DNA of 26,304 nucleotides from RGIG4140 sp045655105 (GTDB lineage Bacteria; Pseudomonadota; Alphaproteobacteria; CAAHEQ01; UBA3637). Shown here one piece after another: positions 6,154 through 15,524 of the stretch. Below the pieces are notes generated by a model. That model ran no database searches, had not been told where the DNA came from, and worked only from the letters and a program-made list of their open reading frames with translations. Positions within the stretch are counted from its first letter, which is position 1. Each line of letters begins with the position of its first letter. The DNA is taken from NCBI GenBank assembly GCA_045655105.1, contig JAZOOQ010000090.1, positions 1-26,304 on the forward strand. The letters are read 5' to 3'. Position numbers and translations under genes: made by a program.

Positions 6154-8946
6154 TTATCCTTTGCTTAAAATCTTTTTAAGGTATTTCCCAGTGTAACTTC
6201 TTGGTTCCTCAGCCACTTCTTCAGGCGTTCCCGTTGCAACAACTTCGCCACCACCATCTCCACCTTCTGGCCCCATATCAATGATATAGTCAGCTGTTTT
6301 GATCACATCTAAATTATGTTCAATCACAACAACGGTGTTGCCTTGTTCCACAAGGGCATGCAAAACTTCCAATAATTTTTGAACATCAGCAAAATGAAGC
6401 CCCGTTGTTGGTTCATCTAAAATATAAAGGGTTTTGCCCGTGCTTTTTCTTGCCAATTCTTTTGAAAGTTTAATGCGTTGCGCTTCGCCGCCAGACAAAG
6501 TGACCGCTGACTGGCCCAGCGAAATATAGCCCAAGCCAACTTTTTTTAAAAGAGCGCATTTATCTTTAATTGAAGGGATATGATCAAAGAATTCGGAAGC
6601 TTCATCCACCGTCATTTCAAGCACATCTGCAATTGATTTATCTTTATAGGTGATTTCCAGCGTTTCTTTATTATATCTTTTTCCTTTACAAGTATCACAA
6701 GCCACATAAACATCAGGCAAGAAGTGCATTTCAATTTTAATTACCCCATCGCCAGAGCATGACTCACAGCGCCCACCTTTCACATTGAAGGAAAAACGAC
6801 CGGCTTTATACCCTCTAACCTTTGCTTCAGGAAGCCCAGCAAACCAATCTCTAATGGTGGAAAACATGCCCGTATAAGTGGCGGGATTAGAACGCGGTGT
6901 TCTTCCAATAGGGCTTTGATCAATATCGATAATTTTATCAATATAGCCCATGCCTTGAATGCGCGTGTATGGCCCAGGGGTATCACTTGAATGATTTAAA
7001 AGTTTGTTTAAGCCTTTATAAAGCGTTTCAATCACAAGAGAGGATTTGCCACCCCCTGAAACGCCGGTGACACAAGTGAATGTTCCTAAAGGAATTTTAA
7101 CATCAACATTTTTTAAATTATTCACCGAAGCGCCATGAATTTCAATGAATTTGCCGTTGCCTTTTCGCCTTGTTTTAGGAATGATGATTTTGCGCATGCC
7201 AGATAAGAATTGCCCCGTGGTTGAAATGGGGTTATCCATGATTTCTTTTGGCGTTCCTTGGGCCACAATATGGCCACCATGTCGCCCAGCTTCTGGCCCA
7301 ATGTCAAGCACATAGTCGGCGGCTTTAATGGCATCTTCATCATGCTCAACAACAATCACCGTGTTGCCAAGGTTTTTAAGATGAATAAGCGTTTCCAATA
7401 ACTTATCGTTATCGCGTTGATGAAGCCCGATGGAGGGTTCATCTAAAACATAAAGAACGCCCGTTAATCCAGAGCCGATTTGGCTGGCAAGGCGAATGCG
7501 TTGAGATTCACCGCCAGAAAGCGTTCCACTCATACGATCAAGCGATAAATAGCCAAGGCCAACGTTGTTTAAGAATGAGAGCCGATCATTAATTTCTTTT
7601 AAAATTCTTGTGGCAATGGCTTGCTTTTGAGGAGACAGATTTTCATAAATTTTTGAAAACCAGTCTTTGGCTTCTTGAATGGAAGTATGCGTTGCTTCAG
7701 AAATGTTTTTGCCCATAATTTTAACGGCAAGAGCTTCTTCACGCAAGCGTTGGCCATGGCAATTTTCACACACAGAGTTTGATTGATATTTGGAAAGTTC
7801 TTCACGCATCCAGTCTGAGCTTGTTTCCATAAAACGACGTTCCATGTTGGGGATCACGCCTTCAAAGGTGCGCACTTTTCCTTTCATGCCATATAAAATG
7901 CCATGTTTCACTTCTTCTGGTAATTTCACCCAAGGGGTATCTATATCCACTTGAACATTTTGAAGCATGGTTTTTAAAATGGTATCATACCATTGAAACA
8001 TTTCGCCATTTCCATTGCTCCATGGCTTAATGGCGCCTTGGCGAATGGATTTCATTGGATCGGGGATCACTTTTTCTGGATCAATATAAAGTTTAAAACC
8101 AAGACCAGCGCAAACAGGGCAGGCGCCTTGCGGATTATTAAATGAAAATAATGAAGGTTCTAAATCTTTAATGGTGAAACCACTAACAGGGCAAGAAAAT
8201 TTTTCAGAATAAAGCTTTTCTTCTTTGGTATCATTATTTTGAACAACAATTAATCCATCAGCAAGGAGCAACGCTTTTTCAACAGATTGCGCTAATCTTG
8301 ATTCAATGCCTTCTTTGATCACAATGCGATCGACCACAACGCTGATGGTTTGTTTTTTGTTTTTATCTAATTCAGGGGTTTCTTCAATCGGATACATTTG
8401 CCCGTTAATTTGAAGGCGGGCGAACCCTTTTTTTTGCCATTCAGCAATTTCTTTTTTATATTCGCCTTTTCGATCCCTGACAACGGGGGATAAAATTAAA
8501 AGTTTTGAGCCTTCTGGTTCTTTTAAAATGGTTTCAGTGATTTGAGAGGCGCTTTGCGCTTCAATTGGCAAACCCGTTGCAGGAGAATATGGCGTTCCAA
8601 CTCTGGCCCATAAAAGGCGCATGTAATCATAAATTTCTGTGATTGTGCCAACCGTTGATCTTGGGTTTTTAGCCGTTGTTTTTTGTTCAATTGAAATGGC
8701 AGGAGAAAGCCCTTCAATTGAATCCACATCTGGTTTTTTCATCAAATCCAAAAATTGGCGCGCATAAGCTGATAAACTTTCCACATAGCGGCGTTGCCCT
8801 TCGGCATAGATGGTATCAAATGCCAAAGAGGATTTGCCAGAGCCAGAAAGCCCCGTGATCACAACCAATTGGTTTTTAGGAATATCCACATCAATATTTT
8901 TAAGATTATGCTCTTTTGCACCGCGAATGGAAATGAATTTTTGCAT
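6154..8946 (-). CDS. uvrA: Excinuclease ABC subunit A (UvrA)
   Basis: DNA-damage recognition ATPase of nucleotide excision repair, 930 residues (E. coli 940), acting as a dimer that loads UvrB. First ATPase half: Walker A GLSGSGKSS (32-40), signature LSGGESQRIRLASQ, Walker B YVLDEPSIGLH. Second half: Walker A GVSGGGKSSL, signature LSGGEAQRIKLSKE, Walker B YILDEPTTGLH. The C-terminal zinc finger, which contacts DNA, is intact (CESC ... CDTC). In the N-terminal zinc module one cysteine is replaced: C252, S255 (CPVSGFTI), C276, C279; I recall this as usual in alphaproteobacteria, where metal binding at that site is presumably lost. Start ATG 8946 has AGGAG seven bases upstream. It is monocistronic, with its own promoter. 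No alphaproteobacterial SOS box (GTTC-N7-GTTC) is visible. Confidence 0.98.
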   Translation of the reverse strand: MQKFISIRGAKEHNLKNIDVDIPKNQLVVITGLSGSGKSSLAFDTIYAEGQRRYVESLSAYARQFLDLMKKPDVDSIEGLSPAISIEQKTTAKNPRSTVGTITEIYDYMRLLWARVGTPYSPATGLPIEAQSASQITETILKEPEGSKLLILSPVVRDRKGEYKKEIAEWQKKGFARLQINGQMYPIEETPELDKNKKQTISVVVDRIVIKEGIESRLAQSVEKALLLADGLIVVQNNDTKEEKLYSEKFSCPVSGFTIKDLEPSLFSFNNPQGACPVCAGLGFKLYIDPEKVIPDPMKSIRQGAIKPWSNGNGEMFQWYDTILKTMLQNVQVDIDTPWVKLPEEVKHGILYGMKGKVRTFEGVIPNMERRFMETSSDWMREELSKYQSNSVCENCHGQRLREEALAVKIMGKNISEATHTSIQEAKDWFSKIYENLSPQKQAIATRILKEINDRLSFLNNVGLGYLSLDRMSGTLSGGESQRIRLASQIGSGLTGVLYVLDEPSIGLHQRDNDKLLETLIHLKNLGNTVIVVEHDEDAIKAADYVLDIGPEAGRHGGHIVAQGTPKEIMDNPISTTGQFLSGMRKIIIPKTRRKGNGKFIEIHGASVNNLKNVDVKIPLGTFTCVTGVSGGGKSSLVIETLYKGLNKLLNHSSDTPGPYTRIQGMGYIDKIIDIDQSPIGRTPRSNPATYTGMFSTIRDWFAGLPEAKVRGYKAGRFSFNVKGGRCESCSGDGVIKIEMHFLPDVYVACDTCKGKRYNKETLEITYKDKSIADVLEMTVDEASEFFDHIPSIKDKCALLKKVGLGYISLGQSAVTLSGGEAQRIKLSKELARKSTGKTLYILDEPTTGLHFADVQKLLEVLHALVEQGNTVVVIEHNLDVIKTADYIIDMGPEGGDGGGEVVATGTPEEVAEEPRSYTGKYLKKILSKG

Positions 8947-8977
8947 TTTCTTTCTCCTAAAAAAATAATGGTGGTTT

Positions 8978-9006
8978 ATTATACCTAAATTTTATATAAA
9001 ATTCAA
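8978..9006 (-). promoter_or_regulatory. uvrA promoter with palindrome in its spacer
   Basis: Minus strand TTGAAT (9006-9001), 17 bases, TATAAT (8983-8978). The perfect 16-bp palindrome AATTTTATATAAAATT (8988-9003) fills the spacer and the edge of the -35 box. It could be an operator, or a chance product of high AT content. Confidence 0.7.
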
Positions 9007-9020
9007 ATACTTTTTTAAAC

Positions 9021-10952
9021 CTATTCTTTTTGTCTGGTTTGCTTTTCTTGGAAAGGATTTCGATTGCCTGTATAATATTTTTTAATTGGGCCTAAAATTC
9101 TTTCACAAGCATGCAATTGCTTGAGTTCATGAATTTTTTTTGGGTTTGCTCCTAATTGAATGAGTTCATCTTGAATCATTTTAAGGCAAAAAGCTAAACT
9201 TGATTTATAAATGCCCACTTTTAAGCCCCATGTTTTATCTCTATTATATCCAAAAACAGGGATCACTCTTCTTGAACGATCTGGGAAATATTGGCGATAG
9301 GCTCTGTTTTTAGATAGTTTAAAAAGATCAATCACTTTAGATTCATTTTTATCTGGAACTTGAAGAGCTTGACAAATGCTTTTAATATCAATAACTTCAG
9401 GCAATTTTTCTAACATGGATAAATGAATTAATCGATCAACATCTAAGTTTGAAAGACCTAATTTATCTTTTGTTTTATTTAAAAGAACGGGCAGGGCGGC
9501 TGTCATCACCTTGATGGGATTTTTTTTGGCCGGTGTGTGAACAAACATATTTAATTTTTTCAACCCACCATCTTTTTGAACGAGATGAAATGTATCTTTT
9601 AAATGCTCTGATAAAACGGCATTAAATTCTTTTTCTGAAAGAGGGGAAAAGCTATGAAGATATAAATCTTTTAAAGACCATAAGCTATCAGGTTGAGAAA
9701 AGCCCATTTTCTTTTCGTTTAAAATGCCGTTTAATGTTTGAAAGGAAACGCCCATATCAAGCAATTTTTGCAAATGAGCGTTCACAAAATCTGGCACTGC
9801 TTTTTCATAAATATATAAAGTTTCTTCTGAAGAAAAGCTTTTATAATATAAAAACACAGGCGCTTTAATTTCTTTTTTAGGCCCTATTTTTAACATAAAC
9901 GTATCATTTAAGCCGTTTTCAACAATAAACTTTTTAAGGCCTGGAATAAAATCAGTTGCTTTACCAAGTTTTTGCGCCAATTGGTTCACAAGCAGGCAAG
10001 GGAATTTAGCTGGCGTTGTTGATTCAATAGGGGATTTTGTTTTTTTCTGTACAAAAATGGGATTAAGCCCATGCATCAATAAAAAGTCTTTATTTTCTTG
10101 GACAAAGCTTTTAATTTTATCTTGCTTTAAGCAGATAACTTCTTGCATATTATCTGTTTTAGCTTTGATAAAAATTGGGTTTTCCCCTTCAAAATCCTTT
10201 TTAAAGAACAGGGGAGCGGTGTTTAAAAACCAATGCATAAAGCTATCTGAAGATTGTGTATCTTTTGAAAAAGAGGAAAGCTCAATCATATCTTTATTAA
10301 TATCAGGTAAGGGATTGTTATGAACTGATTTTTGAATCACAGCATCACTCATGCCAAATGTTTTTCCCCATTTTTCCAATAAGTGTGGGATATTTTCTCT
10401 TCGAACAGCAAGATACTGTCTGCTTGCAATTGAGATAAAAAACATTAAAGGTTTTTTTAAGCCTGATTCATCAATCACTTCTTCTTTTAAAAGCCCTTCA
10501 ATGACTTTTCTTGGTAAAAGATGATATTTAAATTTGAAGCTTCGGCCCATTAACGGCGTGATTAAATGATGCAAAGCATAAATTTCTTCTGTTTTAGGTT
10601 GATATTTAAACCGGTTGAGAACAAAATTAATTCTTTCATTTGATATGCCCATTTGGTTAAGCGAAAGTTTATGCGTTGTTAAAAAATAATTTAATGCTTT
10701 TTCAACCAAATAAAGCGTTAATTTATTTTTGGAATTCAGCGCAATTTTAAAGCAAGGTTCTGAACGCGTATATGTTTCATCTAAACAGTTATCCGTGATA
10801 AATTTTAATAAGTCTGGACAGTCATCTTTTGAAACACCAAGCCAACGATGCAATTCAGCAATTGGCATATATGTGTTTGGTGCCTTTTCAAAATCACTTA
10901 AAGAAACTTTTTTTGATTCAATTAATTTTAATGTATACGCAGCAGAAGCCAT
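9021..10952 (-). CDS. Modular repeat protein, ~6 degenerate ~100-aa modules (operon gene 4)
   Basis: 643 residues, family not recognised. The protein divides into about six copies of the module that also builds the three upstream gene products: a helix pair, a [ND]-[DE]-T-[FY] motif (LDETYTRS in module 1, LNDTFMLK in module 4, LKDTFHLV in module 5), a short polar turn (IDESGLKKP, QKDGGLKKL), a hydrophobic pair of strands ending in Y-hydrophobic, then a helix such as AVPDFVNAHLQKLLDMGVS. A basic tail ends it (GNRNPFQEKQTRQKE). No signal peptide or membrane helix is visible. The start ATG 10952 has AAGGA eight bases upstream, 11 bases after the stop of the preceding gene, so it is the last gene of a four-gene operon. 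I cannot assign a function; helix-helix-hairpin order is compatible with winged-helix-like units, but this is only a guess. Confidence 0.8.
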   Translation of the reverse strand: MASAAYTLKLIESKKVSLSDFEKAPNTYMPIAELHRWLGVSKDDCPDLLKFITDNCLDETYTRSEPCFKIALNSKNKLTLYLVEKALNYFLTTHKLSLNQMGISNERINFVLNRFKYQPKTEEIYALHHLITPLMGRSFKFKYHLLPRKVIEGLLKEEVIDESGLKKPLMFFISIASRQYLAVRRENIPHLLEKWGKTFGMSDAVIQKSVHNNPLPDINKDMIELSSFSKDTQSSDSFMHWFLNTAPLFFKKDFEGENPIFIKAKTDNMQEVICLKQDKIKSFVQENKDFLLMHGLNPIFVQKKTKSPIESTTPAKFPCLLVNQLAQKLGKATDFIPGLKKFIVENGLNDTFMLKIGPKKEIKAPVFLYYKSFSSEETLYIYEKAVPDFVNAHLQKLLDMGVSFQTLNGILNEKKMGFSQPDSLWSLKDLYLHSFSPLSEKEFNAVLSEHLKDTFHLVQKDGGLKKLNMFVHTPAKKNPIKVMTAALPVLLNKTKDKLGLSNLDVDRLIHLSMLEKLPEVIDIKSICQALQVPDKNESKVIDLFKLSKNRAYRQYFPDRSRRVIPVFGYNRDKTWGLKVGIYKSSLAFCLKMIQDELIQLGANPKKIHELKQLHACERILGPIKKYYTGNRNPFQEKQTRQKE

Positions 10953-10963
10953 AATTTTTCCTT

Positions 10964-11353
10964 TTAAACTTTTTGATGAATATTATTATGAATTGGGTTC
11001 ATTGATTGAGATGAAATTTTTTCTTTGATGTTCGCTGTTTGAAAATCAAAAGACTCTGGATGATCTAACACTTGTTGAGCCGTGGATTTTTTTAAGCCTA
11101 ACAGTTGAAGAAGCAAGAAGTTTCTTTTAACAAAATTTCTGATTTCAGAAGCATAAAGATAGATTTCTGTTTCTTTGTTTTTGTTTTGAAATAAAAGAAG
11201 ACTTGGGTTTTTGCCATAAAATTCGTCTTTAAAATCCGTTTGAGCTTTTTGATGAATATAATCAACAAGGCTTAACGGTGTGTTTGTTTTAATTGCAAAT
11301 TCTTTGAGTGTGATAAAAGTTGCTGAGGGCACTTGAGGGGAAGGGGTATGCAT
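10964..11353 (-). CDS. Single-module protein of the ~100-aa module family (operon gene 3)
   Basis: 129 residues containing just one module: SATFITLKEFAIKT (first helix), DYIHQKAQTDFKDEFYGKNP (second helix and [DE]EF motif), SLLLFQNKNKETEIYLYAS (strand pair), IRNFVKRNFLLLQLLGLKK (long helix and LG turn), then a short polar tail. The ATG overlaps the stop of the upstream gene by one base (TAATG on the minus strand), with GAGGA upstream inside that gene, so the two are translationally coupled. It gives the minimal folding unit of the family, making it the easiest member for structure prediction. Function unknown. Confidence 0.75.
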   Translation of the reverse strand: MHTPSPQVPSATFITLKEFAIKTNTPLSLVDYIHQKAQTDFKDEFYGKNPSLLLFQNKNKETEIYLYASEIRNFVKRNFLLLQLLGLKKSTAQQVLDHPESFDFQTANIKEKISSQSMNPIHNNIHQKV

Positions 11354-13521
11354 TAGTTTGATCCTCTTTGTCTGTTTGTTGGATGCGTGTTTAAATACAC
11401 CAATTTCTTTAATTTTTGATGAGTGATTTTATTATGGATATACCAAGGTTCTTTTTGAATTTTTTGAACAAATTGTTCAATTTTTTCTTTTTTAAACCCA
11501 AGGGCTTGAAGGTCATTTTTTCTTGCAAGTAAAAAAGCGGGTAAGCAAAGTTCATCTGCATATAAAGTCATTTGCCCGCTGATCGTATAAGCAAAAGAAA
11601 AAACAGGATGGGATTTGTTATCAATTTGAACTTTATCATGTATAAAATATTTTTTAACAGCATTTGCTAAAAATTCTGTTCGTCTGGTGGTCATGCCTAA
11701 AAGTTCGGTTAATGTTGTTAACGTGATATAAGAGTCTTTCTTTTGATGAAGTGGTTTATCAAAGAAAATAGATTCAGCAACAATTTTTTTAATTTTAAAG
11801 GCGTTGGCATATTTTTGAACAAATTGCTTTAAAGCCTTTTTATCAATGGCATAATCGCCAAAACCATGACGTTTGCCACGCATAAATTGAAACATTGGTT
11901 TTAAAGAGCCTGTTTCATCTTGATAGATATCTTCTAAACAATTTTTAAGGATATATTCTTTAAAATTTTTATCATCAATATGCAAATGTTCTTTTAAATT
12001 ATTTAAATAAATGAAATCATCTGAAATCAGAGGGTATTCTTTTTCGCCAGAAATGTGCTCAATCATTTCTTTTTTAAATCCAATTTTAACAAGCTCTTCT
12101 TTATGATTTTTTAAGAAAGAGTGAAAGGCTTGCTCGTTTTTAAGCGCATACAAGAAAGAGCGCTGACTTTTGCAACAAATAAAAGATTTTTCTGTTATAT
12201 CTTCTTTTGAAGCAAAGGTTTCTGTTTCAATGCATCTTTTTAAAAGGGCAAACAAGGGCTTGGATCTTGCATAATCTGATTTTAAACGCGCAGCAACATC
12301 TTTAAAAGTTAACATTTCTGGTGTTCTTTTTTTGAAAGGGGCTTCGCTTATTAAATTTTCAAGTATTTGTTGGTTAATCCCTAATTTTAAAAGGTTTTCT
12401 TTATTCATTTGAAATAAAAGGGGGATATTTTCTTTTTTCACAAACAAGGTGTTTTTATAATTTAACAAAAGCGGTTCCTTATTTGGAGTTTGATTTTGAG
12501 CTGTTTTTTCAATTAAAGTCATTATTTTTTCTTGCATTTCTTTTATTGAAGAAAGCTTTTTAACAAGAGTGCTGACTTGTTTAAAATTCTTTAAAAAATC
12601 TTTTTTATCAGGCATTTGAGCAATTACGTCAGCCATAAAGAATCCCATTTGAACCAATTCTTTATGATGTTTTTTAATAAAAGAGGGTAAGCCTTTTTTA
12701 TGAATGTTTATATAAAAACAAGATCCATGTTTAACGCTAGTAAATAAGCGAACGGTTTTTAAAGCGCCTCTTTCATCTTGAAGTTCAAAGGTTTCATCAA
12801 GATAATTTTGAATGAATTGAAAAAGTTCTTTTTCTTTATTGTTTTTGCCAAGCATCAATGAAAAACCGCGTAATGAAATAAAGTCATGTTCTTGATCGAA
12901 TTCAAGAGCTTTTTCTTTAAGATGCGTTTGATATTTCTTTAAAAAGAAGGGCAGGGCTTCTTTAACTAAATAAACGGCACTGCGCCCACGCACTGAGGGG
13001 GAGAAACAAAACATATTTTTTTGAATTTGAGTACCAGTTGATTCATCTACAGCTGGATAAGTGGCTGTTAAATAAGTATCTTTAATATATTTTGTTAATA
13101 AACAAGTCACTCGAGGGTTATTTGTGAATTTGGTTGCAATTTTGCCAATTAAAAGAATGTTATCTTTTTCTTTTGTTTTTTCATCAACGGAAAGGGAAGG
13201 GATGATATTTAAAAGGGCATAGATGCGTTCTCTTTCAACGCCAAGTTCAATTAGATTTTCTTGATGTTTTTTTAAAAAAGGTAAGAGGGCTTTATTATAA
13301 ATATAAAGGCCGAATTTTTTGCCTTCTTTTGTGCCATAATGAAAAATACGAACAGGGCGTTTTTCATTGTTTGGAAATAAAATAGAAATTGTTTCATTGA
13401 GCGCATTTTTTTGAATATACGCTTCAATAATTTGATTAAATTTTGATGTTTTATGCAGTAAAAGACAAAGTTCTTTAATGCTCGTAAAATTTTGGTTTAA
13501 ATCAACAATATTCTTTTTCAT
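11353..13521 (-). CDS. Modular repeat protein, ~7 degenerate ~100-aa modules (operon gene 2)
   Basis: 722 residues, made of about seven modules of 90-110 residues. Well-preserved examples: module 3 (FISLRGFSLMLG, LDETFELQDERGALK, then GLPSFIKKHHKELVQMGF) and module 6 (FIYLNNLKEHLH, LEDIYQDETGSLKP, then ALKQFVQKYANAFKIKK); module 4 is shorter and worn. A basic tail (HPTNRQRGSN) follows the last module. No signal peptide, membrane helix or catalytic signature can be seen. It begins 18 bases after the stop of the upstream gene with a weak ribosome site (CGAGCC), and its stop overlaps the next start by one base. Same unknown family as its neighbours. Confidence 0.8.
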   Translation of the reverse strand: MKKNIVDLNQNFTSIKELCLLLHKTSKFNQIIEAYIQKNALNETISILFPNNEKRPVRIFHYGTKEGKKFGLYIYNKALLPFLKKHQENLIELGVERERIYALLNIIPSLSVDEKTKEKDNILLIGKIATKFTNNPRVTCLLTKYIKDTYLTATYPAVDESTGTQIQKNMFCFSPSVRGRSAVYLVKEALPFFLKKYQTHLKEKALEFDQEHDFISLRGFSLMLGKNNKEKELFQFIQNYLDETFELQDERGALKTVRLFTSVKHGSCFYINIHKKGLPSFIKKHHKELVQMGFFMADVIAQMPDKKDFLKNFKQVSTLVKKLSSIKEMQEKIMTLIEKTAQNQTPNKEPLLLNYKNTLFVKKENIPLLFQMNKENLLKLGINQQILENLISEAPFKKRTPEMLTFKDVAARLKSDYARSKPLFALLKRCIETETFASKEDITEKSFICCKSQRSFLYALKNEQAFHSFLKNHKEELVKIGFKKEMIEHISGEKEYPLISDDFIYLNNLKEHLHIDDKNFKEYILKNCLEDIYQDETGSLKPMFQFMRGKRHGFGDYAIDKKALKQFVQKYANAFKIKKIVAESIFFDKPLHQKKDSYITLTTLTELLGMTTRRTEFLANAVKKYFIHDKVQIDNKSHPVFSFAYTISGQMTLYADELCLPAFLLARKNDLQALGFKKEKIEQFVQKIQKEPWYIHNKITHQKLKKLVYLNTHPTNRQRGSN

Positions 13522-13539
13522 TTTTGGCTCGTTATTTGA

Positions 13540-15444
13540 TTATTCTTTTGTATGATTTTGTTGCATACGGGCGCGTTCGTTAAATTTATCTTGGCGTATA
13601 CGGCGTTGGTTCACAAATTCTTGATGAAAGTTTGGCGTTAAATTTGCTTTTGAATATGCCTCGCGAAGGTCTTTGCTCGAAAAACCTAACTCAGCTAATT
13701 CAAAGGCATGTGTTGAGATGAAGTTTTTAATGGCTTTTGCCTCAATCATTAAGGAGATTTTACCACTTTGGCTCATGGCATAAACAAAAGAATCTTCTTC
13801 TTGATTTGTTTTTGGGTTTAAATATTTTTCATCTTGACAGTTTTTTTCAATAAAGTTTTGAATTTTGGGGTATAAATGACGGGGTTTCCCCAAAAATTCA
13901 GCAAGGTTTTCCATGCTTAACATGGTGTCTGTTCGAATTAAAATTGGTTTTTTTCTTAAAATGGCTTTTAACGTTGTGTTTTGCACTTTAAGTTCTTTTT
14001 GGTGACGGGTTAAAAGAGTTAAAATCGCCTCTTTATGAATGAAATATCTTAAATGCCCCGAAGCTTGACGTTGCATAAAAATTAAAGGTTTTTCTTCTTG
14101 CTGGCCTTCTTCATTTATAAACGAAAATGTTTCATTTGCAAAGGCAGGGATTTTGGCAAAATGTTCGCGACCAAAAAAATGATATTTTTCGGATAAATCA
14201 TGAACAGGGATAATATCTTTTTCAGGCATTATTTTTACTTGTTCTTTGAAAATATTTTCATACTGAAACAAAGAAACGCCATGTTTTAAAAGCAAGTCTT
14301 TATTATCCCCAACAAAAGCAAGAAGCGCTTCCTTACTTGCAAAAACATAATTTTTTGCTTCATCTTTACGAACACCCACTTTAACAAAAATTGGTTTTTG
14401 AGTGAGTGTACCTGTTTCATCTTGTGAAGTATAAGTGTCAGATAAATGCGCTTGCCTGATTTCTTTTAAAAGTGGGGTTAAAATATTTGAATGCAAATAT
14501 TGACGAGCAAATTCGCTGAATGTGATCATATCTTTTGTTTTTTTCGTGATAGTTTGATTGTTTAAAAAATGATCAAAAGTGGCCTTTGTTACCCCAATGG
14601 CTTTTAATTCAGCTTCATTTTGCTTAAGTAAAAGAGCGATATCTTCTTCTTTTAAACAGTAAATGGTTTTGTGACGGCTTTTACGTTTTAAAAACAATGA
14701 ATTATCGCGCAAACTTTCATCTTCACTTAAAGGTCTTTTTTGATGGATTAAATGATTAAAGAAAAGGGCGTTAAAGGCGCTTCTATGTTGATTTTGAATA
14801 TGCAATGCTTTAAAAAGATCGCCTTGTTGAAGCAAGCCTTCTTTTTTTGAAAAGGCAGGAATTTGATCAATCAGCGCTTGGATATTTTTCGCCCCTAATA
14901 AACTTAATTCTTTTTGATGGGCTTTGATAAAAGGCATAATCCCTTCTTTTTGAACGCAAAGATATGTTTTAGAATGGCTATCCATTGGATAATCAAAAAT
15001 AAGCTCTTCACTTAAAGCGCCTGTTTCATCTTGTTTCATGAAAGTATCATGCAAGCATTTTGTTTCAATGAATTTGAGCAAATCTTGCTCTTTTGAAGGA
15101 TCCATGTTTAATTTTCGGCGCAACATTCTTAAAGAAATGGTGGGACATTCGTTTTCAAATTCAATGGCTTTTTGCTTTAACTCTTCGCCTCTTTGTTTTG
15201 TAAATGAATCCATGGCAAGCGGGTTGAAATAAGGCGTTTGTTTGCCATTTCTTGGCTCGGCTAATTCAAAAACAGGCAAAACCTTGATCTCGCCAGAAGT
15301 TGTTTGATATGAAAAAGTATCACTTAAAAAATTATCCCTGATATAATTTTCAATCTTTTTTGTGATTTTTGAGTTGCCCCCACTAAATTTATGCGCAACA
15401 GTCCAAACATTTAAAAATTTTTCATGCAAAGAATTTTGACTCAT
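13540..15444 (-). CDS. Modular repeat protein, ~6 degenerate ~100-aa modules (operon gene 1)
   Basis: 634 residues and the first gene of the operon. About six modules: roughly 1-98, 100-198, 200-300, 303-408, 409-505, 506-605, then a basic tail (NQRRIRQDKFNERARM). Module 2 is the clearest: PTISLRMLRRKLNM, FIETKCLHDTFMKQDETGAL, YLCVQKEGIMPFIKAHQKEL, SLLGA. Module 4 repeats SDTYTSQDETGTLTQKPIF. The recurring order is helix, helix ending in [DE]TF, DETG turn, strand, strand, helix with KxHxxEL, LG. No homologous family comes to mind; no signal peptide or membrane segment. Start ATG 15444 has AAGGGG at good distance and a near-consensus promoter upstream. Possible roles (effector, scaffold, nucleic-acid binding) are speculation. 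Confidence 0.8.
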   Translation of the reverse strand: MSQNSLHEKFLNVWTVAHKFSGGNSKITKKIENYIRDNFLSDTFSYQTTSGEIKVLPVFELAEPRNGKQTPYFNPLAMDSFTKQRGEELKQKAIEFENECPTISLRMLRRKLNMDPSKEQDLLKFIETKCLHDTFMKQDETGALSEELIFDYPMDSHSKTYLCVQKEGIMPFIKAHQKELSLLGAKNIQALIDQIPAFSKKEGLLQQGDLFKALHIQNQHRSAFNALFFNHLIHQKRPLSEDESLRDNSLFLKRKSRHKTIYCLKEEDIALLLKQNEAELKAIGVTKATFDHFLNNQTITKKTKDMITFSEFARQYLHSNILTPLLKEIRQAHLSDTYTSQDETGTLTQKPIFVKVGVRKDEAKNYVFASKEALLAFVGDNKDLLLKHGVSLFQYENIFKEQVKIMPEKDIIPVHDLSEKYHFFGREHFAKIPAFANETFSFINEEGQQEEKPLIFMQRQASGHLRYFIHKEAILTLLTRHQKELKVQNTTLKAILRKKPILIRTDTMLSMENLAEFLGKPRHLYPKIQNFIEKNCQDEKYLNPKTNQEEDSFVYAMSQSGKISLMIEAKAIKNFISTHAFELAELGFSSKDLREAYSKANLTPNFHQEFVNQRRIRQDKFNERARMQQNHTKE

Positions 15445-15477
15445 CTTTTCCCCTTTAAAAAAAGTTTATTGGGGAAT

Positions 15478-15506
15478 AGTATATCATAAAATAGCGCTTT
15501 TGTCAA
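15478..15506 (-). promoter_or_regulatory. Promoter of the modular-protein operon
   Basis: Minus strand TTGACA (15506-15501), 17 bases, TATACT (15483-15478); start near 15470, leader of about 25 bases with AAAGGGG. Strength near consensus suggests the operon is actively transcribed. Confidence 0.8.
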
Positions 15507-15524
15507 ATGTTTTTAATAAAACAT

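Noticed and set aside
6131..6163. Imperfect hairpin at the end of uvrA as terminator
   Set aside because: AT-only stem with a bulge, overlapping the stop codon, with no T run after it on the minus strand.
8947..9020. SOS box before uvrA
   Set aside because: No GTTC-N7-GTTC or E. coli type LexA site could be found in this gap.
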